Origin: Verrucomicrobia subdivision 3 bacterium UBA693
Lineage (GTDB): Bacteria; Verrucomicrobiota; Verrucomicrobiia; Limisphaerales; UBA8199
Direction of reading: 5' to 3'
NCBI GenBank assembly: GCA_002298785.1
Contig: DBMR01000018.1
Coordinates: forward strand, 124,001-188,000
DNA length: 64,000 bases
This document shows, piece after piece, positions 19,317-28,461 of this stretch. Position 1 is the first letter of the stretch. Each line of letters begins with the position of its first letter. The notes below the pieces were generated by a model. The model ran no database searches and was not told the DNA's origin. It saw only the letters and a program-made list of their open reading frames with translations. Both the position numbers and the translations under genes were made by a program.

Positions 19317-21017
19317 GTGAAAGTTAATCTAAAACTCATTGCCACCTGCTCTCTCTTAACTTCCATCTGCGGGTCCGTGTTGGCCCAAGGCACCGCCTTC
19401 ACCTACCAGGGCTGGCTGAACGACGGCGGCAATCCCGCCAACGGCAGCTACGACCTCGCCTTCACACTTTTTGCGACGAACGTGACCGGTACGCCCATCG
19501 CCGGACCAGTGACGAATGCGGCCGTGTCGGTGAGCAACGGCTTGTTCACGGCCACGGTGGACTTCGGCAACGTGTTCACGGGCGCGAGCAACTGGCTGGA
19601 GATCGCTGTCAGCTCGAACGGCTCGAACACGTTCACCACTTTGACGCCGCGTCAACCACTCACCCCCGTGCCGTATGCGCTGGTGGCGGCGAATGTGTCC
19701 GGCCCGATTTCCGCCAACGCGCTGCCCGACGTGGTGGTGACCAACGGCGCCACGGGTCTGACGCTGGGCGGCGCGTTCAGTGGCGATGGCTCGGGCTTGA
19801 GCAGTGTGAACGCCTACTCTGTGAACGGCCTTACGACCGACAGCCTGTGGAAGGTGGGCGGCAATGCCGGCGCCAACCCGACCAACGGCGCCTTCCTCGG
19901 GACCACGGACAACTTGCCGTTGGAATTTTGGGTCAATACCAACCGGGCGCTTCGCCTCGAGTATGCCCCGGACCCGTTTTCCGCAGCCGGTGCAGCTCCA
20001 AATATCATCGGCGGCTATGCCGGTAACGTTGTTAGCAATGGCGTCGCTGGCGCTTTCATTGGCGGCGGCGGGGATTCCTGGCTGCCGAATGTAGTGGGTG
20101 GCTCCTTTGCCTCCATCCTGGGCGGGCATGGCAATCAAGCCACCAGTTTTCATTCCGTTTGCATCGGCGATAGTTGCGTCGCTAGCGCCCCTTGGGCCAT
20201 AGCAATGGGGGTCCACGCTCACGCTTTGCACGAAGGTTCTTTCGTATGGGCCAATTCATCTTCTGCTTCTTTCTCAGCCGTTGAATCCACGGCCGACCAT
20301 CAATTTCTGCTCCGCGCCGCCGGTGGCGTCGGTATCGGGACGGCTACCCCACCTCCAGGCGGATTGAATGTCGCCAGTGGCGGTCTGGCTGTCTCCGGTG
20401 CCTCCAGCCCGAACTATCCCGGGGCCAAGGGAGTCTTTATCGAAAAGTTGAATTACAATTCCGGAGGCAGCTTCGGGGTCGTCTATGCTTATAACTACGC
20501 CGACGCTCCAGCGCACGCCATGTCCCTCTGCTTGAACTCCCCGGGTGGCAACGTGGGTATCGGCACGATCAATCCGTTGACGACTTTGCACGTCATCGGA
20601 AACATCCTCGCCACTGGAGTCATTACGCCGAACTCCGACCGCAATCTCAAGACCGACTTCGCGCCGGTGGACGCCGCAGTGGTGTTGGAACAGGTCGCCC
20701 GGCTGCCCATCCAGCAATGGCGCTTTAAGACCGAGCCAGCGGAGGTAAAACACTTCGGTCCCATGGCGCAGGATTTCCGCACGGCGTTTGGCCTTGGCGA
20801 AATCCCAACCGCCATCGCTACCGTCGACGCCGATGGCGTGGCGCTGGCGGCCATCCAGGGACTCAATGAGAAAGTGGAAGGCCGAATAAAGCATGAAGAA
20901 AGCTTCCGGCAGGAGCTGGAGGAAAAGCTTCAAAAAAAGCAAACCGAAATCGGAGAGTTGAGAACTCGTCTGGAGAAACTGGAACGGATGCTGCACGGGA
21001 AGTCGGGTGGTGGGTAA
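19317..21017 (+). CDS. Secreted S74 chaperone-domain protein (short head)
   Basis: The product of about 566 residues starts at a GTG with a good ribosome binding site, followed by a signal peptide (KVNLKLIATCSLLTSICGS, cleavage near LAQ-GTAFTYQGWLN). It has the shared N-terminal module, only two to three degenerate head repeats around residue 240-310, then a beta segment with VGIGT--P repeats typical of tail-fibre stalks. The S74 domain (SDRNLKTDFAPVD, HFGPMAQDFRTAF, VDADGVALAAIQGLN) and a terminal coiled coil complete it. It starts 14 bases after the upstream sister gene, so the two are probably co-transcribed. It is the last member of the array, with an insertion sequence directly behind it. 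Confidence 0.85.
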   Translation: MKVNLKLIATCSLLTSICGSVLAQGTAFTYQGWLNDGGNPANGSYDLAFTLFATNVTGTPIAGPVTNAAVSVSNGLFTATVDFGNVFTGASNWLEIAVSSNGSNTFTTLTPRQPLTPVPYALVAANVSGPISANALPDVVVTNGATGLTLGGAFSGDGSGLSSVNAYSVNGLTTDSLWKVGGNAGANPTNGAFLGTTDNLPLEFWVNTNRALRLEYAPDPFSAAGAAPNIIGGYAGNVVSNGVAGAFIGGGGDSWLPNVVGGSFASILGGHGNQATSFHSVCIGDSCVASAPWAIAMGVHAHALHEGSFVWANSSSASFSAVESTADHQFLLRAAGGVGIGTATPPPGGLNVASGGLAVSGASSPNYPGAKGVFIEKLNYNSGGSFGVVYAYNYADAPAHAMSLCLNSPGGNVGIGTINPLTTLHVIGNILATGVITPNSDRNLKTDFAPVDAAVVLEQVARLPIQQWRFKTEPAEVKHFGPMAQDFRTAFGLGEIPTAIATVDADGVALAAIQGLNEKVEGRIKHEESFRQELEEKLQKKQTEIGELRTRLEKLERMLHGKSGGG

Positions 21018-21152
21018 TAATACATGAAGGACTGTAGAGCATTAAGCGTGAGTTGGCATTCGAGCGAAACGTGGTTATCCGGCAGGCGAGGGAGTAGTTT
21101 GAGGGGTGTCAAGAAAATCAAACATAAACCCACAACCCACCGGAGAACCACT

Positions 21153-22244
21153 ATGGACATCATGGTCGGAATTGATCTGCACAGCAACAACGCCGTCTGC
21201 GGCCTGATGGAGGTAACGGGCCGACGTCTTGGTCACCAGAAGCTGCCCTGCGAGCTGGCCGTAATCCTGCAACACCTCAAGCCTTACCAGCCCCGCATCA
21301 GCACCATCGCCATCGAGTCGACCTTCAACTGGTATTGTCTGGTGGACGGCCTGCAGGACCAGGGCTATCACGTCGTGCTCGCCAACCCGGCGGCGATGCA
21401 ACCCTACAGCGGGATGAAGCACACGGACGATGTCTCGGACGCTTACTTTCTGGCGGACCTGCTGCGGCTGAAGCTGCTGCCGACGGGCCATCTCTGCGAC
21501 CGGAAAATCCGGCCGGTGCGCGACCTCTTGCGGCGCCGCTTGCTGCTGGTGCAGTTGCGCACCACCCTGATCCTGAGCTTCGAGAGTCTGAACGAACGGA
21601 CCCTGGGCCAGCGCGTGGCGCTGGCCCGCGTCAAAGCGATGAAGCCTGCGGAGGCCCAGGCCCGCTTTAGCGCGCCCGCCGATCAGTTGCTCAGCGGGGA
21701 GCAGCTCACGCTCATGGGCCATCTCAGCGCCTCCATCACGAAGATGGAGCGGCACATTCTGGCGGTAGCCGGGAAAGGGGCCGCCTACCGGCGCCTGCAG
21801 GAACTTCCCGGCATCGCCAAGATCCTGGGACTGACCATTGCCCTGGAAACCGGCGACGCCAGGCGCTTTGCCGACGCGGGCCATTTTGCAAGCTATTGCC
21901 GGTGCGTCAAAAGCGTGCGCCAGAGCAACGGCAAGAAGAAGGGGGAGAACAACCGCAAATGCGGGAACAAGTATCTGGGGTGGGCGTTTGTGGAGGCGGC
22001 GCACTTGGCCTGCCGGCACGATGAACGCTGCCGCCGCTTCTATGACCGCAAGAAGCAGCAGACCAATCCGGTCATTGCGACCAAGGCGCTGGCCTGCAAG
22101 CTGGCCAAGGCGGCGTGGCACGTCATGGTCGAAGATGTGCCCTACGACGCCGCGCGCGCCTTCGGGCCGGGCCGGCACAGTGATTTAGGGGAGACCGGTC
22201 GTGAGCCAGCGGCGGGGTCTGGGCCCGCGAGCCAAGAGGACTGA
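21153..22244 (+). CDS. IS110-family transposase (DEDD recombinase)
   Basis: The 363-residue product has the N-terminal RuvC-like DEDD domain: MVGIDLHS carries the first Asp, AIEST the Glu, and HTDDVSDAYFLADLL the C-terminal acidic pair. A coiled-coil linker (residues about 130-220) leads to the transposase_20 domain with LQELPGIAKILGLTIALETGD and the Ser-bearing VKSVRQSNGKKKG segment near the catalytic Ser region of this family. The start at 21153 has GGAGA six bases upstream; the longer frame to 21024 lacks this support. The protein is of full family length and shows no frameshift, so the element could be active. Confidence 0.9.
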   Translation: MDIMVGIDLHSNNAVCGLMEVTGRRLGHQKLPCELAVILQHLKPYQPRISTIAIESTFNWYCLVDGLQDQGYHVVLANPAAMQPYSGMKHTDDVSDAYFLADLLRLKLLPTGHLCDRKIRPVRDLLRRRLLLVQLRTTLILSFESLNERTLGQRVALARVKAMKPAEAQARFSAPADQLLSGEQLTLMGHLSASITKMERHILAVAGKGAAYRRLQELPGIAKILGLTIALETGDARRFADAGHFASYCRCVKSVRQSNGKKKGENNRKCGNKYLGWAFVEAAHLACRHDERCRRFYDRKKQQTNPVIATKALACKLAKAAWHVMVEDVPYDAARAFGPGRHSDLGETGREPAAGSGPASQED

Positions 22245-22562
22245 ATGGACCCGGCGGGTCTCCCCGCCGCCCGCCGCCGCGGGCCGGCTTCCAGGCGAAA
22301 GAGATTTTGGTGATTCGACCAAGCCCTGAGTCAAGGCCAGGTTGGACGCGAAACCCGCAAGGGCCGCGAGCCACAAGTCATGATCCACTGAATGAACAGA
22401 GCTTGGCACTGAATGTTTTCTGGCTCCCGGCGTGCCGGGAGGAGGGCGTGCGCTCCGGGCGGACCCCGGTCCGCCCGGAGCGGATCGGATTGTCACCCAG
22501 GCCGGTCGGGTCACGCTGGAACCAGATGGGTGACTGAACGGATCACCTCCCCGCCGGGGAGG
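22188..22562 (+). ncRNA. Hairpin-rich region downstream of the IS110 transposase (candidate guide RNA)
   Basis: Five inverted repeats follow each other: 22188-22196 with 22257-22265 (9 bp), 22424-22431 with 22434-22441 (8 bp), 22451-22465 with 22468-22482 (15 bp, two-base loop), 22492-22499 with 22527-22534 (8 bp, large loop) and 22546-22552 with 22556-22562 (7 bp). All are perfect as read. IS110-family elements carry a structured bridge RNA in a non-coding end; in the IS1111 subgroup it lies downstream of the transposase gene. Assignment as bridge RNA is inference: the match of loops to element ends was not shown. Confidence 0.4.
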
Positions 22563-23011
22563 GACCATCCGAATCAACGACCGAAATGACAGGAAGCAAT
22601 CGCGCCTTGAACGCCGCCCGCCAAAACGGCCAAAGCCAAAGACAGCTTTTAAGAAAAAAAAGGCTGGCTGACGGAAATCTGTTTCCCCTCTTGACCGCTA
22701 ACGCTAATGGGTGACACCGCTCGCTCGGCGGCACCATTGGCTCGGCCGCCCAGCCAGCGATCTGGTGGCATGTTCCGGGCGAATATCCTTGATAAATATA
22801 AGGTCTGGTCATAGCTTTGCGCTATGCTATTGCTGCAAGGAATGCTTTTCCCGTTTGTCATTGGCCTGGTCAGGGCTAGTTGCTCCTTCCGTGCCAATTC
22901 CACGGTGGTTAGCCAGTTTGCCTTCGCGATCAACAGCGTGCAGCCCGTGGTGACCACCAAAATGGAGGACTTGTTGGGTCAAGTAACCTTGGGCAGGAAG
23001 CATTGTGCGAT
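22563..23011. other. Non-coding stretch between IS110 flank and membrane protein gene
   Basis: No convincing gene was found. Short open frames here have no recognisable motif. Near 22655-22680 an oligo-A run within an imperfect palindrome (CAGCTTTT / AAAAGGCTG) may mark the outer edge of the insertion or a weak terminator. Confidence 0.4.
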
Positions 23012-23692
23012 ATGACGATCAAACATAAGGGTTTAATTAGTGTCGGGCTGGCGTTGAGTTCGGTGGCCTTTACGTGGATTCATTACACCTTTGTGCAGTA
23101 CGTCGCATTTCATCGTGAGCTCGATACACCTTTCCCGATCAGGTTCTTCGGCACTTTCCTGGTGGCCGCTTACCTGTCGGTATTCATTCTCGGCTTCGTA
23201 GTGTGGCTCAGTATACTTTCGTTCCAGCGGAAGGATGGTCTCGTCGTGAAGATTACACTGTTAATTTGTTCCGCGTTAATTGTCGGAATTCCTTTGATGA
23301 TTATCTTCAAACCATTTACTCCCGGCCGTCCTTTTGTTGAAGTCTTTGCTTCGAGCGTCTCCACCAGCGAGCATCTGGACAGTTTCGTTCTTTGGGCTCG
23401 TGAAACATTGGCGCAATGGAGTGGTGACCCCAAGGATCAAACCCTTGTGGATGACAGCCGATTACCAAAAGAGGTTTACCGGCTTTATGATCCTCAATTT
23501 TCGCCGACCTTGCACGTTTTTCTTCATCGGGATTCAGTTAGTAAAGAAAAAGCTCTAACGGTTTTGTTCTATTTCGGAAATCCATGCGGAATCTCGATCG
23601 GTGAAACGAACTACATAGTGTCTCATCAAAAGATAGAACATATCCAAAAAGTGCGGGACGGGGTTTACGTGTTCGAAAGCAGCAGACCATAG
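23012..23692 (+). CDS. Hypothetical membrane protein
   Basis: The product of about 226 residues starts at an ATG with AGGAAG upstream (22995-23000); a TTG three codons earlier is possible. Three hydrophobic segments lie at residues about 7-30, 45-70 and 80-98, and the C-terminal 120 residues are soluble with mixed alpha/beta character and no motif I know. The base composition is less GC-rich than in neighbouring genes, which would fit acquisition along with the nearby insertion sequence, though this is only a suggestion. No function can be assigned. Confidence 0.6.
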   Translation: MTIKHKGLISVGLALSSVAFTWIHYTFVQYVAFHRELDTPFPIRFFGTFLVAAYLSVFILGFVVWLSILSFQRKDGLVVKITLLICSALIVGIPLMIIFKPFTPGRPFVEVFASSVSTSEHLDSFVLWARETLAQWSGDPKDQTLVDDSRLPKEVYRLYDPQFSPTLHVFLHRDSVSKEKALTVLFYFGNPCGISIGETNYIVSHQKIEHIQKVRDGVYVFESSRP

Positions 23693-23996
23693 ACAGGTTT
23701 TCAGTACGGCTCACTAAGTGCCTGTGGACAAAACCGGCGGTCCGGGTAGGTGCCAACCGACTCGATTACCAGACTGTCGATTCACTCTCGGCTGTAAGCT
23801 ATCAAGCCAGTCAGATGGACTTAGGGAGTCCGGTTCTCGGTAACAATCTCCATCAAATCGATGGTTTTGTCGCCGAGCAATTGACGCATCCGCCAACAAT
23901 ATTACGTTCATATACAACATTTTAGCCATATCTCTATTATTATTGTAGACATACTTGTATTTAGTGCTATTTTGGCCTCAGACATTTTCGAAAAGC
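23693..23996. other. Intergenic region with an AT-rich 3' part
   Basis: No gene supported. The last 110 bases before the hydrolase gene are strongly AT-rich compared with the window and probably hold its promoter, but no clear -35/-10 pair could be fixed. Confidence 0.4.
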
Positions 23997-24830
23997 ATGA
24001 TCACAGAAATTGAATTCAGCCGGGTGCAGCCAGACTCCGGGCGCGCCCAACGAAACCGGCGGTCGCTCGCTCGCCTGCTGCAACCGCTGGAGGTAATTGC
24101 CGCCCGATCGCGGCACCTGAGTGCTGATCACGAGGCGCGGTTTGAGCACGCTGGGGAGAGCTATGAAATCCCCAGGTATTTGTTCCGCGGACCAAAAGGG
24201 GGCGATGAGAGTTTGCGGATCGGGATTTTCGCGGGTGTGCATGGGGATGAACCCGAAGGAATTCATGCATTGGGTCAGTTCCTCGCCCAACTGGAACAAC
24301 AACCGGAGCTCGCCGCTGGTTACGAAATCCACGCCTATCCGATCTGCAATCCCACCGGTGTGGAAGACCGCACCCGGCACGCCCGTGGTGGCAAGGACCT
24401 GAACCGGGAATTCTGGCAGGGTTCGACGGAACCCGAGGTGCGGCTGCTGGAGTCGGATTTAGTGCAGCATTCCTTTCACGGGATAATCACGCTGCATACC
24501 GATGACACGAGCCAAGGGTTTTACGGGTTTGCGCACGGAGCGACCCTGACTCGTCACCTGATCGAACCGGCGTTGCAAGCGGCCTCTGTGTTCCTGCCGC
24601 GCAACGAAGCGGAGAACATCGACGGCTTTCCCGCGCGCAACGGCGTGATCCGAAAGTGCTATGAAGGCGTGCTGAGTGGTCCGCCCAAACTCCGCCCGCG
24701 ACCCTTTGAAATCACACTGGAAACGCCTTCAGCCGCTCCGGGGTATTTAAAAGAGGCCGCGCTGGTGGCGGCGCTGCGCTCCATCCTGCTCCGGTATCGC
24801 GAATTCATCGCGCACGCCGCGAACCTGTAA
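23997..24830 (+). CDS. Succinylglutamate desuccinylase/aspartoacylase-family zinc hydrolase
   Basis: The 277-residue product has the M14-like zinc site of the AstE/AspA family: GVHGDEPEG supplies His and Glu near residue 87, and ITLHTDD supplies the second His near residue 165. YPICNPTGVEDRTRHARGGKDLNREFW carries the conserved Asn-Pro-x-G and Asp-Leu-Asn-Arg residues of the substrate pocket. Known members cleave N-acyl amino acids or small peptides in the cytoplasm; no signal peptide is seen. The ATG at 23997 was chosen because upstream residues in the frame are not family-like. The gene stands alone, so the substrate stays open. Confidence 0.8.
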   Translation: MITEIEFSRVQPDSGRAQRNRRSLARLLQPLEVIAARSRHLSADHEARFEHAGESYEIPRYLFRGPKGGDESLRIGIFAGVHGDEPEGIHALGQFLAQLEQQPELAAGYEIHAYPICNPTGVEDRTRHARGGKDLNREFWQGSTEPEVRLLESDLVQHSFHGIITLHTDDTSQGFYGFAHGATLTRHLIEPALQAASVFLPRNEAENIDGFPARNGVIRKCYEGVLSGPPKLRPRPFEITLETPSAAPGYLKEAALVAALRSILLRYREFIAHAANL

Positions 24831-25373
24831 GCTCTCGAGAGGAGTTTCAGGCCTGGCCCGACGCCTTGGCCTCGGGCGCCAGTGCTTAGCTTCGTCTCCT
24901 GCCCTGCGATCCTGGCGACGGCTTCAGCAGGCAGAACTGAAGTCGTAGTTCGGCCGCCACGGCCTGTGAGCAGGTTGGCGCCAACAGCTTGAACCACAAC
25001 CCTCTGCACCAGGTCCGGTGGACCTAAATCGCATCTCCTGGCCACTGCCCCGCCGGCCGGGGATTTGCATTACCTCTGCGGATGTGCGAAGTTCTTTTAA
25101 TACTTCAAACATCTTCCTCAGATAGCGGGTAATGAGGAACGCTGGATTTTCTGGGGAGAGACGGGGATGGGTTTGTTCCAGGTGGTGGTGCCGCCAGGGT
25201 TGTTTATCCCGGATGGTCACCTCCGATTAAAGTTGCACCCTGATCGATTCCGGAAAGAACCCACTCTCCGGTTGGAGTCCTGGCCGTAGCTAGCGCGACT
25301 GAGCGCCGGGAGCCGCCTTGGGACGACTTGCCAGGACGATGAAGGCTGAACCTGTTCACCGGAGTTCAAGTGT
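24831..25373. other. Long intergenic region with no supported gene
   Basis: No recognisable gene. A minus-strand frame of about 98 codons starting with GTG at 25220 has GGAGGTGA next to its start but no motif or family likeness. The 5' untranslated region of the sensor operon must lie at the right end. Confidence 0.4.
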
Positions 25374-28300
25374 ATGAATTCAATAGAAACCAGCAGCCGG
25401 GAAGCATGCCTGACGGAACTCGTCACCATCCTGGATCAACGGCGTAGCGAACTCGCGCAAACCTGGGTCGCCAATTTGAGCCAGACTTTGGGGAAACGCG
25501 CCGAACCGAGAATTGCCAGGCTGCGTGAGGAGCAACGGGCCGGCACCGATCTACTCACGATGCTGCGAAAGGCGCTGGCCGACCCCACGTCCCCGGCCCC
25601 GCTGCTGAACGAGCAACTGCTGGCGAAACTGAGGACCCAAACTTATTCGGTATTTGACCTGTTCACCGAGGCTCGCTGTCTGGAACGGACGCTTTCGGAG
25701 GTCCTGGACCACGAACCGGCGCCTTCGCTGGTCGAGGCCGACCAGCACCACCGGATGTTACCGCTGATCCGAGAGACGCTCGACGAACTAATCGAGGTGG
25801 CCCTTCGAAACACGGCTGAAGTCTATGAGAGCGTCGTGGAAAGCGGCAGCCGAGGCTTCTGCCAGGTCGATGCTGAGGGGAAAATTCTCTATGCCAACGC
25901 GGCTTTTTGCCGCCTGGCTGAGTCGGAAACGATGATCGGTAAAGACCTGGCAGGATGTTTTGATGGTCAGGAGCAGCAATTAGTGGCCAACGCGCTTCGG
26001 AGATCGTGGACCCTTCAACGCCCGCTCCATCTGCGAGCGGCCAACGGCCATTTGGTGCCGGTTGCGGCTGAAATTGGCCCATTGACCATCGCCGGAGAGA
26101 ACCGGAGCAGCTACGCCGGCGTGGTCGATATCTCGCGATTGGTGGAAATCCAAAACAACATCTTTGACCGCTCACCGCTGGGCATTACCAAGGTGAACCT
26201 GGAGGAGGAATTCACCTATGCGAATCCGGCGGTGTTGCGCATCGTGGGCGCCGAGACCCTGGCCGGCCGACACATTCATGACGTTTTTGATGAGGCCAAT
26301 TACGCGAAAGTCCAGGAGCAACTGCGCCAGCGCCGACGGGGGGAGAGTTCGGAATATGAGGTTGCCTTTCGCCGCTTGAGTGATGGCCGGTCGATCCCTT
26401 CGGTGTTGGCGGCGGTGCCGGAAATGGACCTGGACGGAAGGGTGATCGGAGCGGTGAGCATCGCCCGCAACGTGCTGCTCGAAAAAGCCACGATCGCCAT
26501 TCATCGGCGCATTCAAGCCCTGCAAGAACCGCGCGCGATGCTGGTGGCGATCGAGGAGGAACTCCGGCAAGTCCTCGCCTACGATATGTTCGCCGTCTCG
26601 CTTCACAGCGCCGATGGCGGGCACGTTCGGTCCCTCCATGCCACCATCGACGGCAAGGAGTTTGTCAGCCCGCGACGCTGGTGGGTTTTGACAGACGCTA
26701 TGCGCGACTGGATGAACGAAAACCGGGTTTCGACCACCGGGGATCTCGAGGTGTATCTCGCCGAAGAGAAATGGCGGTCGCTCAAGGAAGATCCACATTT
26801 CAAGCCGCTGCTGGATATGGGCATGCGTTACTTCGTCATCATTCCGGTGATCGAAGGTGATCGCATTGTGGCGTCTGTCGTGCTTTACAGTCGCCGTCCT
26901 TTCCCGGAGGACGACCTGGCGATACTGAAGGCGGTTCCGGTGGATCAGGCCGTCCTGGTGGCGCTGCATCTGGCCCAGGAAGAAGAGCAAACCTTCCGAT
27001 TCCAATTAGCGAAGCGGGTTTCGGAGGCCTCCAACAACGTGGAGAAAGTGGCCGGGATCCTGGTCCGAGCCCTGGCCGAACAGTACGAGTGGACGAATGT
27101 CGCGATCTTCCAGGTGGATTGGCCTCGCCGTTGTCTGCGCCTGGTCTCCCAATGGGCTGCGCAGGAGGCATCCAGGCTCCCCGATGAATTCGCCCAACCA
27201 CTCGAACACGGAGTGTTGGGTTACGTGTGCCGAAAAGCGGTGCCAGTCAACATCGGCAATGTGACCGCGACGGAATGGAAGGATGTCTTTCAACCCAGCC
27301 AGTTGAAAACCATCTCGGAGCTCTGCGTTCCCATTCGCGGAGTCGATGGACAAGTCCGGTGGCTGTTGAATGTCGAGGACGTCCGGGAGAACGCGTTTGC
27401 GGCGGAGGAATTGCACGCGTTGGAAACCGTGATCAGCGAACTGGCGACGCTCCTGGAGCGGTCCCGCCAACATCATCTCCTCAAAGCCGTAATTGAGTCC
27501 ACCTCGGATGCCATCATTGTGACGGATGAACAGGGCGGCATTCGACAAGTGAACCCCGCAGGACAGCGTTTGCTGGGCTATGCCGAGAGCGACTTGCTGG
27601 GACAACCGTTCCGCCGCTGTTTTCAGGATGAAACGGCGGCGGTCAACCTGATCGAGACCAGCGGCAGCCGGACGGACCGGGTTTGGCTGCAGCCAAAAGA
27701 AGGACCACCACGAGACGTGCTGCTCTCCGTGGCACGGCTGCCGGGAACTGGCGATAGCCGGGTCTTCACCGCCAAGGACCTGCTGCCCTACAAACAAGCC
27801 GAACGCCTGGAAGCGCTGGAACGCGTCTACACCGAAATTGCAGGCCAGACCAAAACACGGCTCGCCCTGATCTATACCTGGATCAAACGCCTGAGCGAAC
27901 GGCTTGATTCACAGGACACTGTGGATACGCTGCAGAAAGTGCGGCGACAGTTGGGGCAGTTGGAACTGACCTACGATCGGCTCTTTCTGGCGGAGGGCAC
28001 CGGTCTCGCGGTGCCATACCACGAGGTGCTGCTGGATCTAAAGGAAATCGTCGCCGCCGTGCGCCGTGATTTGCCCGAGGCCGAATATCAAACCCTCAAT
28101 ATCCAATGCCCGGACTCCCTGCCCCACGTCCGCGGTGATTTATATCAGCTCTGGTTTTGCGTAATGACGATCGTAGCCTATTTGTTTCGGTTAGTTCCGC
28201 AGGATCGGCAAATCCGGCTCGTGCTATCGCACCAGAACGATTGGGTCAGCATCGAGATCGTTGGTTACCTGCCGGCGGAAGTCAGCGAGTCGGAGGAAGG

Positions 28301-28460
28301 TAAACGGACTGCCCTCGCGAAGACCATGGCCGACCTGGCCATGGGGCAAGGCATCATCACCAAATTCGTGGAAAACCACCACGGGAAGTTATACGAACCG
28401 GACCGGCAGGGGGAAGAGGTTCGATACCGTATCGATCTGCCCGTTGCCAAGGAGTCATGA
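25374..28460 (+). CDS. Multi-PAS/GAF sensor with a degenerate histidine-kinase core
   Basis: The 1028-residue soluble product has an N-terminal RsbRD-like helical domain (residues about 8-140), two PAS domains (about 150-245 and 258-365), two GAF domains (about 370-540 and 545-695) and a third PAS (about 702-800). The rest resembles a histidine-kinase core, but the helix that should carry the phospho-His reads LALIYTWIKRLSERLD with no His. The ATPase-like part has no clear N box, and the D-G-G box is replaced by IVGYLPAEV. It probably senses a small ligand or redox state and passes it on by protein contact, not phosphotransfer; that is inference. No membrane segment is present. The next gene starts one base after the stop, so the two form an operon. 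Confidence 0.75.
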   Translation: MNSIETSSREACLTELVTILDQRRSELAQTWVANLSQTLGKRAEPRIARLREEQRAGTDLLTMLRKALADPTSPAPLLNEQLLAKLRTQTYSVFDLFTEARCLERTLSEVLDHEPAPSLVEADQHHRMLPLIRETLDELIEVALRNTAEVYESVVESGSRGFCQVDAEGKILYANAAFCRLAESETMIGKDLAGCFDGQEQQLVANALRRSWTLQRPLHLRAANGHLVPVAAEIGPLTIAGENRSSYAGVVDISRLVEIQNNIFDRSPLGITKVNLEEEFTYANPAVLRIVGAETLAGRHIHDVFDEANYAKVQEQLRQRRRGESSEYEVAFRRLSDGRSIPSVLAAVPEMDLDGRVIGAVSIARNVLLEKATIAIHRRIQALQEPRAMLVAIEEELRQVLAYDMFAVSLHSADGGHVRSLHATIDGKEFVSPRRWWVLTDAMRDWMNENRVSTTGDLEVYLAEEKWRSLKEDPHFKPLLDMGMRYFVIIPVIEGDRIVASVVLYSRRPFPEDDLAILKAVPVDQAVLVALHLAQEEEQTFRFQLAKRVSEASNNVEKVAGILVRALAEQYEWTNVAIFQVDWPRRCLRLVSQWAAQEASRLPDEFAQPLEHGVLGYVCRKAVPVNIGNVTATEWKDVFQPSQLKTISELCVPIRGVDGQVRWLLNVEDVRENAFAAEELHALETVISELATLLERSRQHHLLKAVIESTSDAIIVTDEQGGIRQVNPAGQRLLGYAESDLLGQPFRRCFQDETAAVNLIETSGSRTDRVWLQPKEGPPRDVLLSVARLPGTGDSRVFTAKDLLPYKQAERLEALERVYTEIAGQTKTRLALIYTWIKRLSERLDSQDTVDTLQKVRRQLGQLELTYDRLFLAEGTGLAVPYHEVLLDLKEIVAAVRRDLPEAEYQTLNIQCPDSLPHVRGDLYQLWFCVMTIVAYLFRLVPQDRQIRLVLSHQNDWVSIEIVGYLPAEVSESEEGKRTALAKTMADLAMGQGIITKFVENHHGKLYEPDRQGEEVRYRIDLPVAKES
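28449..28454 (+). promoter_or_regulatory. Ribosome binding site of the CHAT protease gene
   Basis: AAGGAG lies inside the last codons of the sensor gene, seven bases before the ATG at 28462, and fixes that start. Confidence 0.75.
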
Positions 28461-28461
28461 T

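Larger units (their letters stand above)
21018..22640. mobile_element. IS110-family insertion sequence (ends not resolved)
   Basis: One DEDD transposase gene with non-coding flanks of about 135 bases on the left and up to about 400 bases on the right. IS110-family elements usually lack terminal inverted repeats and make no target duplication, so the limits given are approximate: the left is set at the stop of the S74 gene, the right where GC-rich hairpins end. Confidence 0.6.

Noticed and set aside
16703..21017. S74 genes as a prophage tail-fibre region
   Set aside because: No capsid, terminase, portal or integrase gene is near; each protein has its own signal peptide, which phage fibres lack.
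22824..23015. Short hydrophobic frame before the membrane protein gene
   Set aside because: No ribosome binding site, no family likeness, and it overlaps the better-supported start at 23012.
24924..25220. Minus-strand frame of 98 codons with GGAGGTGA next to its GTG start
   Set aside because: The Shine-Dalgarno match overlaps the start itself, so spacing is wrong, and the protein has no motif. Kept only as a note in the intergenic entry.
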